64,000 nucleotides of DNA from Asparagopsis taxiformis (Eukaryota > Rhodophyta > Florideophyceae > Bonnemaisoniales > Bonnemaisoniaceae), in contig JALQPE010001958.1 of NCBI GenBank assembly GCA_030407315.1, forward strand, positions 124,001 to 188,000. The letters are read 5' to 3'. This document shows, in pieces, positions 9,670 to 20,333 of the stretch. The number at the start of each line of letters is the position of its first letter. Position 1 is the first letter of the stretch. The notes below the pieces were generated by a model. It had not been told where the DNA came from. It did no database searches and saw nothing but the letters and a program-made list of their open reading frames with translations. Both the position numbers and the translations under genes were made by a program.

Positions 9670-12165
9670 ATGAAAGTGAGCGTTCCAAGTGAAAACCACT
9701 GCAAACTCATGGAGGACACATTTTGCCTCTCCGACACCAACCGCAAACTGATTCACAAAAGTGCTGTCGGTATTCTTGCAACGCTGGGGATCGAAGCCGA
9801 AGCTGAACAATGCACCAGCGAGAACTCATTTCCGCATCATCCAAACCGATCAAAATCATCTGCAAACCAAGGAATTCCATTGAGCAATGATATAATTCCA
9901 ATTCGTTTCAACAGAAACCGCCAAGAATATGTCAGAGGTTCATTGAATCGTTCGGAATCTGAAATTCTTTTGGAGCGTAATGACGGTTACGGAAATATTC
10001 CATTTCAATCACCGCTGGAAGTAAAACAAGCTTCTGTATCTGACTGCTTATCTCCAAGTACTGCAACAGAAAGATATTCTGATTCTTGTGCGTCATCTTG
10101 TCCAATTGGAAAACCATCCATCTATCAGTTGGATACAAGTCCACGAAAAAACCATGATAGCGACAAGAGGAGTAATGGAAATCGTGTGAGCAAAAGGATG
10201 ATCGAGAAGAGGAAGCATGTCACGTCTTTATCTAATCTAGACATCAGAAAACAGTTCTGTTGTAAGAAAAGGAGATGCTTTCGAAGTACAGACCCAACGT
10301 TTCTGAGGTCTGAAGTCAGCCGAGTACTTTTATGGGGAAGGATTGATCGGCGAAGATACTTGGAGAAATTATTCGATCCCAGCTCTAAAGTTTACCTTTT
10401 CTGCGGGAGGAAAGTCTGCTACAAATTCCTGGAGTCTTCCTTCATGTTTTCTAGACACATGCAACGATCAGTGAAGATTTCATGGGCAAATGGAAGATCA
10501 GTCTGTTTTTCATCAGCTCAAAAAGACCCAGAGAGTCCACAGAGGGACTCTGTTATATGTTTCCTGGACATATTTGCGGATTCTACAGCGGAGCGAATGC
10601 CTGGCACCAACGAAAGACACCTTCCACTCTTTCAAAAGAAATCTGTCTATGAAGTTTTCCGAGAACAGTACACTGTTCTGCATGGATATCATAATATACC
10701 TTCTTTGGCATACTTCTACACAACTTGGAAGAAGTATTGCGGTGATATCAAAGTAAGAAGAATTCAGCGATTCACAAAATGTACTGATTGTGAGTATATT
10801 CGGGACGCTCTAGCCAAGTATGGAACAGACAAGAAGAGTACAGCTCCTCTTCTTGAACGGAGACGTTTGCATATAGAGATGGTTTCTCGGGAACGTAGAG
10901 AGTATCAGAAGAGGTGTGAGCTAGCTGCGTTGTACCCTTCGCAGTATACATCACTTATCGTGGATGGTGCAGACCAGTCTGGATATGGGCTTCCCCATTT
11001 CACTGTCAATACAAAAGCGACAGTTGGGCATAGTTTGAAGTTCAGGCTGATAGGTATACTAGAGCATGGTGCTCGAAAACATCTCTCGTTGTACACCATG
11101 ACCGCAGAATTTGAAACTGGTGCTAACCATATCGTGGAAGCGCTTCACAGAACGCTTTCAAGCAAAGCATTAGGATCTAAACTACAGGGAAAAGTTTTTT
11201 TGCAAGTTGACAATTGCACACGGGAGAACAAAAATTCATTCTTGTTCTGCTACTTGGAATGCTTAGTGGCATGGGGTGCGTACGAAGAGATATTTGTGTC
11301 TTTCCTTCCTATAGGACACACTCACTCTGATATCGACCAAGCCTTCAGTTGTACATCAAGGAGACTGAAATTCAATAACGCAGCAACTATGGAGTATCTC
11401 CACGATGAACTGCGAAAGTCTTTCACGCCTGAACCATCTGTCTCCCGCATGCTACACATTATCAATTTCTCGGGTTTATGTAAGATGGAAAACCGTATTG
11501 GGAAGGTGAAACCTTTTTCAAAGTACCGCTACTTCAGATTCTTCAGAGATTCCGAGACAGAACGGGGTTCTGCCTTCTTCAAAACTGCTTGTGATGTCAA
11601 AATTTCTTGTGATGACCAGTGGAGAAGCCTTGCAGCATTGACCAATGGTCTCAAAGGATTTACTCGATCTCCACCAAACATTCACGCGGCACCCTGTAAC
11701 TCTGTGGTCTGTCCACCAGATAAGGAAAAAATTCTTCTAAGGCTCAGATCAGAGGAGGTAAGGGTGAGCAGTGTCGCTAAAATGAGATCACTTCATGCAC
11801 TGGTTGCTCAAGTGTACAGAGACAGAGACGAACCACTACATTGGAACTTGGAAGAGTGCGTAGAGCTGAATGGAATTTACAGTAATCAGAGTTTTTCCAA
11901 CCATGGGTTTAACGAGGATGAAGAAAATTTACAGGAAATGATGGCTCAAACAGACCTACCTTATTCTAGGAATCGATTTGTTGCTGTTAATGGATACGGA
12001 TGTACGAAGGAAATGCCTTTCTGGCTAGGACAGATTATCGAATGTATCCAGGATGGAAGTGGCGTGACAAGAAATCTGTTCATAAGATGGTATGAGGTGT
12101 ATGACAAAGGGGATGCATGGAGTGGTAAGTATCGTCCGGCGACAGTTGGAAGAGGAAAAATATAG
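9670..12165 (+). CDS. DUF7869-like putative transposase
   Basis: An intact 831-residue frame from a clear ATG. The first ~190 residues are low-complexity. Residues ~195-260 form a Cys-rich block (FCCKKRRCF ... LFCGRKVCYKF). The core has three acidic motifs in order, as in RNase-H-fold nucleases: LIVDGADQSGYG (~431), LQVDNCTRENKNSFLFCYLE (~512) and LPIGHTHSDIDQAFS (~547). The N.KN and GHTH..ID signatures are typical of the DUF7869 family found across algal, oomycete and animal genomes and usually read as transposase-like. The C-terminus (~770-830, GYGCTKEMPFWLGQ) is shared with the core-less ORF at 4541-5380. Which acidic residues are catalytic is inferred. It is the only undamaged large element gene here, so it may still be active. 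Confidence 0.7.
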   Translation: MKVSVPSENHCKLMEDTFCLSDTNRKLIHKSAVGILATLGIEAEAEQCTSENSFPHHPNRSKSSANQGIPLSNDIIPIRFNRNRQEYVRGSLNRSESEILLERNDGYGNIPFQSPLEVKQASVSDCLSPSTATERYSDSCASSCPIGKPSIYQLDTSPRKNHDSDKRSNGNRVSKRMIEKRKHVTSLSNLDIRKQFCCKKRRCFRSTDPTFLRSEVSRVLLWGRIDRRRYLEKLFDPSSKVYLFCGRKVCYKFLESSFMFSRHMQRSVKISWANGRSVCFSSAQKDPESPQRDSVICFLDIFADSTAERMPGTNERHLPLFQKKSVYEVFREQYTVLHGYHNIPSLAYFYTTWKKYCGDIKVRRIQRFTKCTDCEYIRDALAKYGTDKKSTAPLLERRRLHIEMVSRERREYQKRCELAALYPSQYTSLIVDGADQSGYGLPHFTVNTKATVGHSLKFRLIGILEHGARKHLSLYTMTAEFETGANHIVEALHRTLSSKALGSKLQGKVFLQVDNCTRENKNSFLFCYLECLVAWGAYEEIFVSFLPIGHTHSDIDQAFSCTSRRLKFNNAATMEYLHDELRKSFTPEPSVSRMLHIINFSGLCKMENRIGKVKPFSKYRYFRFFRDSETERGSAFFKTACDVKISCDDQWRSLAALTNGLKGFTRSPPNIHAAPCNSVVCPPDKEKILLRLRSEEVRVSSVAKMRSLHALVAQVYRDRDEPLHWNLEECVELNGIYSNQSFSNHGFNEDEENLQEMMAQTDLPYSRNRFVAVNGYGCTKEMPFWLGQIIECIQDGSGVTRNLFIRWYEVYDKGDAWSGKYRPATVGRGKI

Positions 12166-12450
12166 ACCCTTGGCAAGGGAATATTTCTGTGGATACAGTA
12201 ATAGCTGAGTTTGATTCTTTGACGAACAAGAAACTCAGAGCAGGAGTAGAGAAGGAAATTAGAGCAGGTTTAGTAGCATTGGGGAAATACTGAACTGTTC
12301 TTTGTAATATTTCTGTACCACGGAAATGAAATAACCATGAGATCAATCGATTTCGGAACATTTATGAAAAGGTCAATCAATATCAGAATATGGAAATTTA
12401 TTCAATCATTTTCGAAACAAATTTATTCTTAACTCGAAAATATATTCTGT
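12166..12450. other. Short spacer downstream of transposase
   Basis: AT-rich, no gene. It lies between the convergent transposase and the small minus-strand ORF and probably contains both 3' ends. Confidence 0.3.
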
Positions 12451-12699
12451 TCATACAAAAATCAGTGTTTCACCCAGAAGGATTGAGGACTCCAATAGGT
12501 TATCTGTGGTACACTCACGTTGTAGCTCATTACCTCCCAGACTTTCTCTGTTGATGTAGGCTGCATCACTGCTGCGGATTTCTCCCTGCAGTTTCCCAGA
12601 AAGCTGTGTACTGGGACCGGCCACATTGAGTGAATCGAATCTCGCCTTTGTCCTACGACTTGTGGTTTTCTTTCGAATAGGAGTCCGTCTCGGAGCCAT
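12451..12699 (-). CDS. Small basic ORF at the right end of the element, unknown
   Basis: An 82-residue frame starting MAPRRTPIRKKTTSRRTKAR, with a strongly basic N-terminus that could bind DNA or act as a nuclear signal. No family is recognised. It faces the transposase and mirrors the placement of the minus-strand ORF at the left end. It could be a remnant exon or a chance frame. Confidence 0.3.
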   Translation of the reverse strand: MAPRRTPIRKKTTSRRTKARFDSLNVAGPSTQLSGKLQGEIRSSDAAYINRESLGGNELQRECTTDNLLESSILLGETLIFV

Positions 12700-12738
12700 C
12701 CTGATGTTTCTGTTCTTTTCTTCTTCGCTCAGTTGTGT

Positions 12739-14935
12739 TGCAGAAAATATAACTCTAAACTTCTACGACATGACTATTATCTCAAAACAGTACTACTTTT
12801 AACCGTTACGGGACCTTTACAGGCTTTCATTCGATCCAATGAACGGGTTCACCACAATGCTTTATCCTATGCTTATTACTTTATGCAAAATGATGACTAC
12901 TTTATCCGGGCTGGACCTACTCGAAATCGTTTTGTTATCTTGTATCGCATTCTCTAAACGCAAACCTGACCAAGACGTATCCATTTAAGTTTATTACGCG
13001 GTGATACTCTAAGCACTAATACTGAATCTGATTTTCTCATACACGTCGTTTCTACTCGTATACTCTACCATATTCTCGGCCCTATTCACAAGGTGAAAAC
13101 ACGATCTCTCGTTTAATCGTACTCAGTGTGATATCTTAAATTAGCATACATTTATATATTACAATGCAGACTCACTGCTCGCTTGCAGCATGAAAATTAT
13201 AAAAATTCTTCCCCACTGCTGTTTCCTAGCCGCCCACATCCACGTGGCCCGCTTTGACTGCGTGCCAAGTGTGCTCAGAGCATGCAATGACGTCATCGAT
13301 ATATACCATCCACAAAATCACTGGAAGCGCGGACTCCTCGTCCAGGAAAGTGCGCCATTTTTCTTACTCCTCACCTCCCCCTGTTCTGTAGGCCCCATAT
13401 GCTAGTGCTTTTCCTATATTTCTGTAGTGATGACGTCATTCTCGACCATAAAAGACGATAGAAGATACGATAATGTGCGCCTCTTCTGCCAGATCATGTT
13501 TGTTAAGCGTAATTCGCACCCTATGCATCGTTTGTGCTGAGCCTCCCATCGCACCGCTCTGTTTCAAATTTATCGTTCTTTTGTTCTCCTACACGTCATT
13601 TCCGCCCGCAGAGTACTACTTAAACGACAGATTCTGGAAATCCCTGTTTCCATCTTCACATCCGTCGGAAACAAAGCAACATTAATTACGCTCTGGAAGC
13701 GGTATAGATGGTACGTCTCCACTTTTCACGCAACTCACCCAGTGTTCTATTCGTTTTCTCTTTCTCTGAATTTTTCAGTCGGCGAGTTTTCCACTTCTCC
13801 TTTCATTTATCTTCCTCTCTTACCCATTATCCATTTCTTTTCTGCTCTGCCTGTGAGTAAATATTTCGATTTGGGATACAACAGTAATCGTTAAGTTACG
13901 TTAATATCCTACTCACCATCAATTTCCCACTGCAATTCAACGTCACTAACTTGTTTCCTTTCCCTACATAATTTATCTCTTCTTCTCTTCCTTTCCTAGT
14001 TCATTCATGGAGCTCAATCAATTGATGGATTTGTGGACTTCTCTAGTACTTTTAGTTCTACTCTTCAGAATAGTGTTATTTGTAGTAGAAAACAGTTTTA
14101 ACATAGGGGTAGTTTACTTTCAATATAGCCTGCGCAAATAAACAAATCAAGAGTGAAGGTTCCCATATTGCACCCTCTTAGATTGCTACCTATCCTACCG
14201 CTTGTACTTCTCGCTAGCTCATAGTCACTACGAAATAAACATTCCTAGCCGTACTATTGTGTCCATTCCCACGTAAATGCAGTCCATTACCCATCCTCCT
14301 GGCACTAGAACTGTCTCCCTCTACCCCAAAAAGATGCTCACGATAGCATGACGCTCCATCTCATCCACCACTTCAAGACACTGGATTTTACTATATCAGG
14401 ACATTACTTTTACTATCCCCAGGTGCTGCCCAGGACAGCAGAAATTACTGTCTCCAGGTACTGCCCAGGACAGCAGAAACTACTATCTCCAGGTACTGCC
14501 CAGGACAGTGAAAATCACTGTCTCCCGGTGCTGCCTGCAGCAGGGCCACGCACTGTCTTCTCATCCTATCGGAGACAGTGGGCCGTACTGGTTTCATCTG
14601 ATGTGTCAGGCAACGTTTTTCACTATCCGGCCATGTTGCCTTGGCCAATACAAAACACTATCCGCCAAAACTGCACAGTACAGTAGGTTACATAATATTC
14701 AACTATTGAATAAATTATTACTTTTTACTGTCTCCATCCACTGCCTCAGACAGTGTGGAGAGACAGTGTTTTTTACGGTCTGCAGACAGTGTTCCGTACT
14801 GTTTGCCAGACAGTGCAAATCACTGTCTCCAAGTGTGGCATTAAATTTTACTTTCCGCACACTGCTTTTTACTATCTCAGACAGTAAAAAACATTGTCTC
14901 ACCGTACTGTCTGAGGCCCCCTTTTCAACACAGTA
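12739..14935 (+). mobile_element. CACTA-like non-autonomous element, copy 1
   Basis: The 2.2-kb stretch matches 30291-32747 in inverted orientation, including a shared 71-codon non-essential frame (13190-13405 against 32112-32327). Its right terminus, read on the minus strand, ends with ctgtgttgaaaagggggcc, against cactacggtgttgaaaaggg in copy 2, so the CACTA end has drifted. The terminal ~500 bp is dense in GACAGT/ACTGTC repeats, as in CACTA subterminal arrays. No transposase is encoded. The left boundary is where homology between copies stops (tgcagaaa). Confidence 0.55.
14421..14545. repeat. 35-bp subterminal tandem repeat, 3-4 units
   Basis: Units near aggtgctgcccaggacagca plus gaaattactgtctcc start at 14421, 14456 and 14491, with a partial fourth. 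The same unit is expanded to about 11 copies in the inverted copy at 30648-31032. Confidence 0.7.
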
Positions 14936-14944
14936 GTATACTAA

Positions 14945-16243
14945 GAGCTCCTGAATGCACTGGACACGCTCCCCGTCATTCCTCGACCTCCATCCTGGAC
15001 ACACACTGCCCTTGTTCCATTTTCCAATCTCTTCGAGCTGCACACAGTGCAGATTGTTCCCTTTGCAGCGCACAGAACATACTGCTCCTAATACTCAAAG
15101 ACATAGACATCGTTTCATGTCCATCGTTCCCTCCATCACTTTCACAGAGACCTGTCCCCGGCATTTGCTGTTTCCCAGAGCCCTTCTCTCTGGTCATTTT
15201 CAGCTTCTCTATCGCTATCAAACACATTTCGAGCATACAAGAGCATCTCTGTGCGCTACAATAAACTTATACCCACCGAGTCCTCGCTGACTCACGCCTG
15301 TTCGTCATGGTTACCCTTCCAAATTAGTTCTACTGCTAGAACAGACGACAATTTAACTACGTAGTGCAAGCAACACCACCGTTTTACTACGGCATTCGTC
15401 CCTCCTCCCAAAACTATCTATCAAAAGTTGAAAACAGCTCTTCCACGAATACCACCCTCCTACTAAGTACTACGCTCTATATACATTTATAGCAGCTAAC
15501 AAACATATCCTACTTGTTCTCGACTTTACCTGCTCATGCCCCCGAATTGAGCAGCTTCTGCGCTTTCCATGACTGTTCTACATTTCAAGAAAACCAGCAG
15601 GTATTCTATGTTTAGTTGTCATATCTTACCTACACCTAGCTCACATCCACGATCAAGAGTCTGTTCCACTCATACCTATCCATTAGAGCTTCTCCATCTG
15701 CCGATATATCTCATGTGCCCGACTGCACTTGCTGTAAGGAAGGCTCCGAAACTAGCATATCCGCCCTCCGAAACCAGTCCATGCACTGGTTTCAACCACC
15801 CGCTGTGCAGTATCTATCGCTGGTTTGACATTGCACCTAATCCACCGCAAAAAATTTGTAATTTCAATGGTTATTCTCCAGCCACGGCCGGCCGCTGCGA
15901 GGTGGTCACGCGCAAATCTAGAATCATACACCAAACCACACCGGAGTACAGTTCAGAACCAGCCTTACGGCGTGGCCTGGCCATCGCTCTCCTCTTTTTT
16001 TCCATACATTTTCACTACTGTATCCAGCTACGGCGCATGGTTCTTCCACTCAAATTTACAATTTTTACCTTGGTCGCCTATTCCATTGAAATCTACTTGT
16101 TTAAACCAGTGAAATAAATGTCTTTCCAAAAATTGCTCATGCTGTGAAAATCAGAGTAGTCTAGGTCCAAAATGCATTTTGATCTTTCTCTTCGAAGGAA
16201 GTCTTTGGTTTTTTTCTCTCTGAAATATTTCTCTACGACGGCA
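14945..16243. other. Gene-free stretch
   Basis: There is a 182-codon open frame at 15569-16117 on the plus strand, but its composition is mixed and it has no domain. I see nothing I can support as a gene here. Confidence 0.4.
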
Positions 16244-17034
16244 TCTGTGGGGGTTAGGGCACAACTTGGGAGAAGGTGTTCCGGTCGAAGGTGCCTCCAA
16301 ATCCCTGAGGTGGGGAGCGGAGGGTAGCTTATAAAGACTAGGAGGTACCTCTAGGAGGGGTGAAATGAAGGGTAACTACGAGGAGCGGGTAGCGGGAGAT
16401 CAACCAATAGGAGAGGAGAACGAGAGATATTGTTGGTGGTGGCGGATCTGGGAATGGTCATGAGGAGAGTGTGACAGGGAGGGCCACGTGTAAGAGCCCA
16501 GCAAGGTCACACGTGTAAGAGTCCAGCAATGTCACACACGTGTGAGGGGTTGGCAGAAACCAATGACACGTGAAAACCTGAAGCCGGGCGCGACCGGACC
16601 CCGCAGGACGACTGACAGTGTAAGCTTGTGTTTCTTACATGTAACCTTATAGATAAAAATTCATAGAAAAAACGAGGTTTCCGTCAGCTACAGTTATAAG
16701 TAACCTGTCATACGGGCGTATGGATGTAAGTATCCCTGTAAGTGGGGCGGAAGTGGCTGAAAAAGCCATGTAGTCTTGTAAGTAACCGTGGCAGTCACAT
16801 GACAGGTGCTGTAAGTGTATCATAACATGTAAGTAGCCTGCTGAAGTGTCTTCTAGGTCGTGTAAGGCGTACGAAAACCTGTAAGTAGCCTCGTGGGTGT
16901 GGTTACTGTAAGCTTCCCTTGCAGTTGGGAGCTTTGGTCTCTGCAGAATGTAATTATCTTATTGGTTGGTCGCGTATGGTGCTGTAAGAACATGAATCTA
17001 TTGTTTACCATGAAGTCTAGAGGACTGATCCCTT
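16244..17034 (+). mobile_element. 0.79-kb non-autonomous element, copy 1
   Basis: Near-identical to 21145-21936. From about 16286 to the right end the offset between copies is a constant 4902, so there are no net indels, with only a few base changes. It has about 13 TGTAAG hexamers, all in one orientation, clustered in the right two thirds, plus several ACGTG motifs. It ends in ctgatccctta. No ORF was found. Ends are weakly complementary (gttaggg against taaggg). The superfamily is unknown. Confidence 0.65.
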
Positions 17035-17486
17035 ATAGAATCTGACCAGGCTGCAATACAAGAGCGTCTTATCAGAGACAATATCAAGTGAACCCGGTCT
17101 ACCAATACGCTCTTGTCATGTATCAATTGTCCAGTTTCTTGCCTCTTTCCTACGGATGGTGGGCAGAAAACGTATAGAATGGATGCTCTTTGAAGTCGTT
17201 ACTCCCAAAGTCAGAGGCAGCTTGACCATTTTTCCTCTTCGGTTGCTGCGGATCTATTTCTTTCCTTTGAGATGTTGACAGAAAAAGACAACTTTTTGTT
17301 TTTCAACTTGTCTTATACTGAGACTATAAAATGAAATTGGATTTCCAGATCTAGTTCTGGAGCTTCTGAAACTTTTAATGGAAGAGGTTTATCACAGACC
17401 CCCGTTTCTTGAACTATGCTTCACAGGCAGCAGCTTCTCTCTCCGCTCTTTGAGCCTCCCGATTTTCCCTTCCTCCTCTTGTTGCT

Positions 17487-18047
17487 CTATTTTTTCTCCC
17501 TCTCATCCTTTCTCTTCTCCCGCTCTTCTTTCATTTTCCTTACTGGAACCATTTCCTCTTGGACCTTAACCTTCCTCGTGTTCAAGTCCATTCTCCGGCT
17601 AATCTCATCTTTTTCAATACCATACCGAGCAGTTTTTATTTTCAATCTTTTATTTTCACGGATCTCAGTTGGATCCGCAGAAGCTCTCGCATATGCTTCT
17701 GAGTTTTGCAGCATATTACTCGCTTGCTGACTTGCGTACAGTGTGCTGTACCGGTCACTGACACGATTTTGGTTTTTCCCTGGCTTACTGTGTGATAGTT
17801 CATCTCTAAATTGGAGATTTATGACAGGTATAATCCTTGACATCGCCCTATCCCGCAAATCTGATGCAAATTCTTGTCTCCTAGCTTGTTCTTCACGTCT
17901 TTTCCTTCTCTCTTCAGAAACCCTTTCATCTTCCTTCATTGTTTCTTCCCTCATGCGAGAGGAAAAATTGAAAAGTTCCAGAGAATTTTCTCTACGACGA
18001 ACGCGCAAACTCATCCTTCTCTTGAGCTTCTGATTTATGATCTTCAT
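17487..18047 (-). CDS. Highly charged coiled-coil ORF, unknown
   Basis: A 186-residue frame from an ATG at 18047, rich in Arg, Lys and Glu. Long helical-looking stretches (EERRKRREEQARRQEF, REKRKDEREKK) suggest a coiled coil. The frame probably continues with similar composition (EQQEEEGKIGRLKERREK) after a shift near 17487. A separate minus-strand frame at 18177-18383 (MDTVTEEMFQRQKM...) may be an upstream part of the same decayed gene. No family is recognised. It may be a transposon accessory protein. Confidence 0.35.
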   Translation of the reverse strand: MKIINQKLKRRMSLRVRRRENSLELFNFSSRMREETMKEDERVSEERRKRREEQARRQEFASDLRDRAMSRIIPVINLQFRDELSHSKPGKNQNRVSDRYSTLYASQQASNMLQNSEAYARASADPTEIRENKRLKIKTARYGIEKDEISRRMDLNTRKVKVQEEMVPVRKMKEEREKRKDEREKK

Positions 18048-18740
18048 TCATACAGTTCTTTTATCGGTCATCCACAGAATACGGCTACATTTGTTCAGCG
18101 ACTAAGCTACTTTTCAAAAGCCCTTCTCTCCTGTTACCTCTTCCACTCAGAAGCACTGTTGTATCCAGAATATCCTTCACAAGCCTAATGTCAAGTGCAG
18201 TGTTAAAAGTTCCATTCTTTGCTCTTCTATGACCTTCTCCCCATCGCCTGAATAACCTTCTACGTCAGACCCCTGTTCTTTTGGTTGATTGTCGATACCA
18301 GTTCTCATCGCTCTGTCTATATTTTCCAATATTGGATCTGGCATTTTCTGTCTTTGGAACATCTCCTCAGTTACAGTGTCCATAGATATATTCCCTGTAT
18401 ACGAATTATCATCCCCAAGGACTGGGGAAAGAGGGAAGATATATGAATCCTGAAGTTTTTGTCACTAGATGACGTACTGATGATAAGTGTTGCGGATCAA
18501 CGAGTTACCGACGAAGTCCTGACCGATCTTTTCAACTGACTTGTGTTGAAGTTGAAAAGGAATCCGTCATGTGTGAGCTGTGAAGCCCAATCAAAATCCT
18601 GGACAGCTGTCCGAGTGACCAGTCGAGTTTCTCGACAACTTCTGTGACGTAACGGCTGGGTTGGGTATTGAAGAAAACAAGATTTCTTGAAAAGTGCCAG
18701 GTAGTTGAAGCTGTTTTCCAAAGGTTTTTACAAATAGGAT

Positions 18741-18788
18741 TACTTGTTTAAAAAAGTTCTATATATCTAGAACTTTTGTAAACAAGTA
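18741..18788. repeat. 48-bp quasi-palindrome
   Basis: Two 24-base arms starting tacttgttta and ending taaacaagta, with two mismatched pairs and no loop. It is one of a recurrent class in this window. Confidence 0.7.
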
Positions 18789-18993
18789 GTCCCCACAAAC
18801 GCTCCATAGATCAGCGATCTTATTAATTGGAAAATGTCGCGCTAAAACTCCATAAACTTCCCACTTTTGGGATTTGAAAACCTTTTTTGCTCCGCATCCA
18901 TGGAATTATTTTGAGATGAGTCCCCTTTGCTGCTTGGCTCACTAGGCGTAAGTTTCAATTCTAATTTGCCTCATTCAATTATAAGGCTACTAT

Positions 18994-19040
18994 CATCGCG
19001 AAGAAAAGAAAGATAGACTATCATTCTTTTCTTCGCGATG
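18994..19040. repeat. 47-bp quasi-palindrome
   Basis: Arms begin catcgcgaagaaaagaa and end with the exact complement, 17 bp perfect, then one A/A mismatch, then gatag-a-ctatc at the centre. Confidence 0.75.
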
Positions 19041-19079
19041 CTCTGAGAGCGTTCAAAACGTTGTCAATCCTGCCGAAAG

Positions 19080-19945
19080 GCTGTCCAGCTGATTAAGGGG
19101 GGTAATTTCTCTACTCGTAAAATTGCAAGTATGCCATGATTGCCTCGTTCAACTGTATCGGAGCTAAAGAAAATGGTTGCGCAAGGAGATGAAGAGTGAA
19201 TGCAGAAGAAGTTGGATGAGAGAAATAGGCCAGAAAGCGGTCCTGTACTTTCAGGAAAAGAAGATAAAATGGTTGTAGATCATCTTATAGATATATCTTC
19301 GATGGGACTGCCATTAGCGAGGACTATATGATGAGTCGCAATGCTGCATACGGGCAGGACTCATGGAATTATGGCGTACCATCAGACGATGCCTCAAGTT
19401 CTTTCCAGTATCGCAACCGTGAAAATATACATATCAGAAGTCTGAGGGGAAGGGTTATGCCTAGCTAATGGCCCAAAAATTTCATTATGTTAAACGTTTA
19501 TTCAATATTTTGAGTTCATGGAGTCCCAGCCAACCGAGAATTCTTGAAAATCAGAATATAATTGTTAGCATAGACGAAACCGCTGTTGAAGAAAATTTTG
19601 GGAAAACAAAAAAGGCGTTTCCTGCGTCTAATTAACATCGTTATGGGTTCAGAGGTGAGATTACAGTTTAAGGAAGAGAAAAATAAGTTAATTCATTACG
19701 CTGCGGCATCTACAGAAGCATGCTTCTGTAGGTGCCCCAGCATTTAGGAGAATTTTTACTCATTTTTTTGTTCATGCGAAGAGGGGTAACAACTGTTGGC
19801 TTCATCTTATTGAAGGTTTTTTTATCGATAATATTGCCGGAATATGCGAAGCCTAGCTAGATGTTTGAGGATGCGGTCATTGAAATTCTGGAGTGCGAAT
19901 ATATGAAAATAGATATACTCGAGGCTGCTGAAGACCATGTCGAAA
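19080..19945 (+). pseudogene. pogo/Tigger-like (Tc1-mariner superfamily) transposase remnant
   Basis: Translated with many stops and shifts, the region shows an HTH-like start (STRKIAS..., RSTVSELKKMVAQGD), then RPESGPVLSGKEDKMVVDHL, ISSMGLPLA, and later VSIDETAVEENFG, like the first catalytic Asp block of pogo-type DDE transposases. A possible C-terminal piece reaches ~19945. At least six frame breaks make it non-functional. The call rests on motif order, not on alignment. Confidence 0.5.
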
Positions 19946-19955
19946 AGTTCGAGAG

Positions 19956-20003
19956 AAAAATTGTTCTATCCGGATCTTATAAGATCCGGATAGAACAATT
20001 TTT
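19956..20003. repeat. Perfect 48-bp palindrome
   Basis: Two 24-base arms (starting aaaaattgttctatccgg) are exact reverse complements with no loop, centre cttataag. It sits at the tail of the pogo-like remnant. Confidence 0.9.
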
Positions 20004-20051
20004 GCGTACATCAAGGTAGAAAACGTATAAGTTCTCTGCCTTGATGTACGC
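20004..20051. repeat. Imperfect 48-bp inverted repeat abutting the previous palindrome
   Basis: Outer arms gcgtacatcaagg and ccttgatgtacgc are perfect (13 bp), followed by partly paired inner bases around a loop. It directly follows the 48-bp perfect palindrome. Confidence 0.7.
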
Positions 20052-20333
20052 TCCTCAAAAAAAAGTTACTGAATGGATACAGCTCTCTGACAAAAATAGC
20101 TGTGAAGCTGTTATTCCGGTAGCTAATACATTGCACAAATTACAACTATTTGATCCCTAAATTAATACGTAGTTCTATCAGTCTATGAGATAAATAAGGG
20201 ATTAATGCAGTTGGTTGCTTATAGAGCCATTTTATCACGCGTTGCAACTGCTCGAGAAAGCTCACGTCGCAATAAGTCCCCGAGCATTGAAGCGAGTTCG
20301 GTGGCGGGCCTACGCGTGGCATTGCCTATTACA

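Larger units (their letters stand above)
5429..11572. repeat. Dispersed 15-bp palindrome CAGAACNNNGTTCTG, six perfect and four near copies
   Basis: Perfect copies: 5429-5443 (spacer GAT), 5672-5686 (CTT), 6632-6646 (CTA), 7431-7445 (CAA), 8872-8886 (GGG), 11558-11572 (GGG). One-mismatch copies: 5647, 5790, 6992, 10245. They lie in both intergenic and coding DNA of the element. In coding DNA five of the six share one codon phase, giving xE(P/R/D)(S/G/R)S peptides; 10245 does not. With 12 fixed positions, chance would give about 0.0004 perfect copies in 6 kb. Confidence 0.85.
4541..12699. mobile_element. Multi-gene transposon carrying transposase and ParB-methyltransferase
   Basis: The grouping rests on three points: the two ORFs with homologous ends at 4541-5380 and 9670-12165, the broken ParB-methyltransferase between them, and the shared 15-bp palindrome across the interval. 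Coordinates are those of the outermost genes. The real ends, target-site duplication and terminal inverted repeats were not identified. It could also be two nested elements of the same family. Confidence 0.5.

Noticed and set aside
15569..16117. 182-codon frame
   Set aside because: No domain, irregular composition, no supporting neighbour; likely chance.
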